Assembly (NCBI GenBank): GCA_037013685.1
Contig: CM072919.1
Coordinates: forward strand, 51,516,116 to 51,580,115
Length of the DNA: 64,000 nt
Reading direction: 5' to 3'
Source of the DNA: Acridotheres tristis
Taxonomy: Eukaryota > Chordata > Aves > Passeriformes > Sturnidae
Position 1 is the stretch's first letter; each line of letters opens with the position of its first letter. Positions 59,464-64,000 of the stretch are shown here, in pieces. Position numbers and translations under genes: made by a program. Under the pieces are notes generated by a model. That model had not been told where the DNA came from. It saw only the letters and a program-made list of their open reading frames with translations, and searched no databases.

Positions 59464-61909
59464 CTATTTGCAAAGAAGGACGGATTCTCAATCAGTGAGT
59501 GAGACACTGCACTGAAATTACCAGTAAGATGTTTTTAAAAATTCGTTAATTGGAGAGGATTCATTATGTTTCAAGTTTTATAATCCTGATAACGGGCTAA
59601 TACTAATGTCAGCCCTTACGAAAATGAAATGCTGACCAAAGAAACACTTTCTTAACAGCTTGATGCTGCACTGGCAAGACAACATATGCATAAATCAGAT
59701 AGCTATCAGCAACTGTGACACACTTCCACCAAAATTAATTTGTAACACACATTGAAAATAAGGATCACTAAAGTGCAATTGCATATGTGCAATGCTTTCT
59801 CTTTTACATATCCAAGTAATTCATGTTTTGTTAACACAGCACATTTTTTGCTGGATGCTATCTTTGCTGACTGAAACATACGTGGATAAAGCCATAAATG
59901 GTGAGAATGCCAATGAGTTTTTTGTTTAGCTGATGGAGAAACACTAAAAGAATCCATATGCTTACAAAACAAAATATGGAGGAAATATTTTTTTCCATAG
60001 GATATAAAGCATTTTTGTTCCAATGGTTCGGCCAACTTCTGTGCCTGACTAGTTGAGCATGTCAGAACATCAGTAGCTGCAACATGTTCTTGTAATAGTT
60101 TCTTTTGTCCCATATGTCTCAGTATGACCTAAATGACTAATTTTCAGAGTACGCCAACCACACACCCATAACAGCAGCTGCTCACAAGGAATTAAGAACC
60201 AGAAAATGATGTGACACATCTGGGCTCACCAATTCTCTGTTCAAATCCTCACCCCAAAAAAGGCATCTCTACTTCATAGTGGCTACATCACAAGACCTGT
60301 CATGTAAATTAATGATGAGTGGTATTCTTCTGGGTGTGAGAGAACTTAACTCAGTGACCATATTACCTGAGCTCACTCATAACTGGTCTACAATGGGAAG
60401 AGAAAAGATAAAGACAAGGACTGAGGTATAAGGACTCAGTGACAAGGTCCTGCAGGACCTGGAGCTATCTCAGGTTGCCATAATACTGTCACTGTTTTCT
60501 TACATTTACAGAGAATTACTTAGAAAAATATTTGTATTTTGAGTTGAACAATTCACTTCCAACAGAGGTCAATGATCATCACAACAAAGAACTTAAAACG
60601 TGGTAGAAAAATGCACTCCAGTGATCCTCACTTTGACATTATCTGGATGTAATTATCATTCTAGCCAAATCCAACCTTTATAAACTGATTTTAATCACAT
60701 GTATCTTAATCCATGAGTTTGATTCAACATGGGATAAAGAAAACTAAATGCTAGATTTTCACAGAAATACTTTCTGCATGACAATACTGCGTCTGTCACC
60801 CCTCAGGTGACACGTAAAGGCTTTAAAATATGCCCTGTGTTTGCTTGGCAAAGGTTGCTATGACAAACACAGAAAGATACATCCTTTCAACATCACCACA
60901 CATTTGCAGTGGGTAGAATTCCTGTATTACACTTCCCAATATTTTCAAGAGAGGCAGGAGGAAAGGAGAAAGGATAGCTGTTGCAGTGGAATAATTACGG
61001 GGGATAGGGATTACTAAATACTATCATAGCTCTGACTATAAATTAAATTAGACTGTATTCTTAGCTGTTCTCTCCTCAGTGAGAGGATTCAACATTAAAA
61101 TGCTTATTGTCATTATGATATTCTTACACTATATATTCATTGCAAAAGTGCAAAAAGGAGTCTTGACAAAGTGTCTTGAAACAACTTTCTAAAATGCATC
61201 ATGGAATGAGTAAATTTCCTGAAAACAAACAATCCAACAACAATGTCAAGCCTAACATTAATTTTCCAAGAACAAAAGCCCAGCATGAATTACTCTTTGC
61301 AACTTGCACAAAAGAAAGTATCTCACAGACTCTAGGCTAGCTAATGGAATTGCTCATTTGGAAAATTAGAGTCCTCATGCAAATAACTAGACAAATAACA
61401 ACCTCATTCTTCATGTATCATCACAATGTCTTAGTCTATGGAACAATATTTGGAAAATTGGTACTAGTTTTTATTAATTTCTACCAGAGCTCCTACCTTT
61501 TATTTTCACAGGATCATAACCATTTGAGATTCTCTTTTGACTGCACAAATAATTCTTACAGTTTTTTTCTTGGACATGATAAGATCCATTTCTTAGACCG
61601 ACAAAATGGCAAAATGCAACCTGAATTTTTCAGTCATATAACAAAAATCAGACAACATATGGCTGGTATAGCAATCTTTCAACATCTCCACACTAGCTGT
61701 AAATAGCATATAGGGTGGGTTCAATCTACATTCAGTTTATAAACTATGCACATTTCTAGTACAATTACATAATTGTAATTTCCTTCTTTATAGAAATGGA
61801 CAAATCATGCCCGTCAGTACTGAAAATACAATTCACTTACGTGTCCAGTTTCACATTCCTGCTGTTGCACAGCTCAGAGCTCAAACTCCAACCACAACTA
61901 GCTATCTCT
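59464..61909 (-). other. KDM4C: KDM4C intron, left part
   Basis: Continues from the 59463 exon to the right, since no further exon is seen. AT-rich, without recognisable repeats until the CR1 remnant at 61910. A 135-codon minus ORF at 59706-60113 resembles no known family. Confidence 0.65.
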
Positions 61910-62345
61910 AAAGATGAATACTTCAAGGCCTCCCTGGGCCCCTAATCCAGCATTCAACAGCTCTCACAGTGAAAACGTCTTCTCTTAAGTGAAGAAAAAT
62001 CCTGTGTTGAGGAATTTCCTGCATTTTGGTTGGTACCTGCAGTCTTTCATCCTGTGACTCTGCATCACCAAGAAATGTGTGGCTTCATTCTCTTTACTTC
62101 CCACATTATGCGTTTAAGCATTTGGGTAAGATCCTTCTGAGCCTACTGCTCTTCTGAACATACCCAGCTCTGTCAGTCCCCTCATATGACAGATGCTTCA
62201 TCATATCCTGTCTCATATGACAGTTCCTCCATCACTTTCATATCCTTTTACCATATTTGCTCCTCTATGTCCACATCCTTCTTGTGCAGGTAAGACCATA
62301 ACTAGACACATTACTGCAGATATGGTCTACCCAGTGTTAGGCTTA
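61910..62345 (-). mobile_element. Old CR1 fragment, minus strand
   Basis: Highly diverged reverse-oriented CR1 3' region. The order of blocks is kept: CTTCAAGGCCTCCCTGGGCC, a TCACAGTGAAAACGTCTTCT stretch, CTGAGCCTACTGCTCTTCTG, CACATCCTTCTTGTGCAGG, and TTACTGCAGATATGGTCTAC. It lies in the presumed KDM4C intron. Confidence 0.7.
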
Positions 62346-62373
62346 CCACCATTCAAAAAGAGCAAAACCTGTT

Positions 62374-62416
62374 ACTGCTGCTGCTACTACTACTACTACT
62401 ACTACTACTACTGCTG
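62374..62416. repeat. (CTA)n / (CTG)n trinucleotide repeat
   Basis: CTG units at both ends with about ten CTA units between them. The run of Tyr codons in one frame is a by-product. Confidence 0.95.
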
Positions 62417-63117
62417 AAAGTTTTCTTGTTTATTAAAGTTAGTACGTTCTGGGTTTAGAAACATTTCTTTTGGAATTCATTATATACACTAAACTTAAAT
62501 AGTAAGCAATCTATTTGCAACAGATGTTGGAAACATATGTTGAAATACTGGGGTTATCTTCTACACTATCAAAAAGGAATTCATATGAACAGCACTGCAA
62601 ATAAAAGACATTTTTTCTACTTTTCTTCTGATAATCTGCTATTTTTACCAGAGAGGTTGATTTGATTTATTAAGGTTGGACAGAGAATTTACAAGTAACA
62701 AATACAATTGCAGTGGCAGATGATGGTTGACATAGACTAAGAACTAAGACTAACACAGACTGAGAACTGTGGAGCCATACTAAGAAAACAGAAGGAAGAC
62801 TGCACCTGAAGTATGCACTGGAGTCCAGGAACTTGAAATGTTGCAATATTCCATAATTTTAATAGAGCCACTGATACTTGAAGAAAATATTTTCAAATAT
62901 GTTCAAAAGCTTTCCTAAATTAAGGCAAAGAGGTATAGATATTCTGGTCTAAGGTGAACTTCTGAACTATTGAAACTATTCTCCCAAGCTGTCAAAAACT
63001 GGATGCCTACAATTGTATTTTTACAATTTTTCTCTGATTATTCAGTTATTAAATCAGCTATCTCAAACTCAATAATTATTTTTTAAATTGTAAGACTATA
63101 AGAGCCTTTAACTTCTT
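62417..63117. other. Intron sequence, no feature seen
   Basis: AT-rich unique sequence; nothing recognised. Confidence 0.6.
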
Positions 63118-63578
63118 TCAGATTTGATCCAAAGGAGCCAACTCCTTGAACCACTATATGGGCTTGCAGGAGCAGTGTTCCTTTCACTGTAAGCCATAAC
63201 ACAGGTTTGTGTCCACCTGATGAAATTGAATAGGTACCAGTCTATGGGGCCTGGTGATATGCAACCCAGAGTCCAGAGGGAACTGGCTGGTGCCTTTCCC
63301 AAGCCACTCTCTATCATAGTTGAAAATTCAGAGCAGTCAGACAAGAGTTCCTGGTGACTGTAAAATGAAACATCACTCCTATTTTTAAAATGAGAAGAAA
63401 GTAAAGTCAGGAAAATACAGACCTTTGATCCTCACCTCTGTGCATCAGAAGATCACAGAGCAGATCCTCATGGAAGACATATTAAGGCACATGAAAGACT
63501 AGGAGGTGATCCAAGAAGCCAGCCTGCCTTCGCTAAGGGCAAATCAGGCCTGACTGATCTAGAGGCCTCCTATGATGG
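63118..63578 (+). mobile_element. CR1 LINE fragment (ORF2 reverse transcriptase part)
   Basis: Plus-strand CR1 from the N-terminal half of the RT region: TCTATGGGGCCTGGTGATATG, CCAAGCCACTCTCTATCATA, AGATCACAGAGCAGATCCTC, and AGGCCTCCTATGATGG. Frames are broken by indels. It stops at 63578, where an LTR starts, and appears to resume at 63956. Confidence 0.8.
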
Positions 63579-63950
63579 TGTCCTGGTTTTGGCCAGGGCA
63601 GGGTTAATTTTAACAGTAGCCAGGAGGGGCCATGGATAGGGCCTGGAGGTTATTCTGTACCACCTCATGTCGTTGCTGGGTACAGGGAAAGAGACTCTCT
63701 TTGTGGAGAAGGGGTTCCTTGCAGTTAGCGTGGCACAAGAAGCTGTCTGATACTGTCTGTTGTTGGGGAGGGCAGTGGTCATTGTATCTCAAAAACTTGT
63801 TTAAAAATAGAAAAATGTGGCCCATATGGCATCTTTTATGGGAGGTATAAACCCAACAGTAGACAAATGTTTAAAACTGCTGCAGAAACAGTAACATTCT
63901 AATAGAAAATCACCAACCCATCACATCACCAGGCTCTTGTTAATGGTTTG
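63579..63950 (+). mobile_element. LTR inserted in CR1 (GATGG flanks)
   Basis: Starts TGTCCTGGTTTTGGCCAGGG, a typical songbird LTR start, with a GGTATAAACCC TATA-like block near 63845. GATGG occurs at 63574-63578 and again at 63951-63955, after which CR1-like sequence continues, so this seems to be a complete insertion of about 372 bp. Its right end reads TTTG and not the expected CA, so the 3' end may be mutated or misplaced. Confidence 0.65.
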
Positions 63951-63955
63951 GATGG

Positions 63956-64000
63956 TGTGATTCCACCCTGACTCAAGAGAGGACAGATGATTTGTGATGA
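63956..64000 (+). mobile_element. CR1 continuation after the LTR
   Basis: TGTGATTCCACCCTGACTC and ACAGATGATTTGTGATGA align with the segment that normally follows the TATGATGG block in CR1 ORF2. It is cut by the window edge. Confidence 0.55.

Noticed and set aside
59706..60113. 135-codon minus-strand ORF in the KDM4C intron
   Set aside because: No recognisable domain and no acceptor/donor pair fitting KDM4C; probably chance.
61344..61706. 120-codon plus-strand ORF
   Set aside because: It lies antisense in a presumed intron, has no family signature and has AT-driven amino-acid use.
59464..64000. Further upstream KDM4C exons
   Set aside because: I looked on the minus strand for the next Tudor-domain exon with splice sites and saw none; it must lie beyond the right edge.

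Overview
This is avian nuclear DNA, most likely from a songbird or another neoavian bird. The evidence is a dense set of CR1 LINE fragments, several bird-type endogenous retrovirus (ERV) LTRs with clean target-site duplications, AT-rich unique sequence, and three exons of a vertebrate gene. The only host gene I can support is the 3' end of KDM4C (JMJD2C, a lysine-specific histone demethylase). It lies on the minus strand at 53.6-59.5 kb, and its three last coding exons encode the C-terminal Tudor region and tail. KDM4C is on the Z chromosome in chicken (human 9p24), so a Z-linked origin is a reasonable inference. Everything left of 52.8 kb is then intergenic sequence downstream of KDM4C.

Layout. 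1-0.1 kb: end of an LTR cut by the window edge. 2.14-7.48 kb: a young, internally deleted ERVL-type provirus on the minus strand, with gag, protease and RT, both LTRs (about 1-1.5% apart by eye) and a 5-bp duplication. 8.06-12.01 kb: a class II (ERVK-like) provirus on the plus strand with a tRNA-Lys-type primer site, an integrase remnant, a broken env with an alpharetrovirus-like transmembrane subunit, and a composite 5' end whose LTR does not match its 3' LTR. 14.58-15.20 kb: solo LTR with a 4-bp duplication. 17.77-20.75 kb: long minus-strand CR1 split by one clear and one probable solo LTR. 21.9-23.85 kb: an old LTR split by an ERVK solo LTR (perfect 6-bp duplication), followed by another solo LTR. 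24.95-26.41 kb: two CR1 fragments. 28.59-28.90 kb: small CpG island with GC-rich tandem repeats. 29.56-32.67 kb: solo LTR and two CR1 pieces. 32.7-51.4 kb: almost repeat-free unique sequence with one CR1 3' end. 51.4-52.0 kb: another LTR. 52.87-59.46 kb: KDM4C 3' UTR, last three coding exons and two introns. 61.9-64.0 kb: old CR1 pieces, the last one split by an LTR.

I found no new biological system. The most informative structures are the ERVL provirus (in-frame gag UAG, single-frame pro-pol, hydrophobic Gag N-terminus), the composite ERVK element, a 233-bp tract that is identical in two otherwise divergent CR1 copies 7.4 kb apart, and the intergenic CpG island with a splice donor. Family assignments rest on reading motifs by eye. 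No database search was possible.
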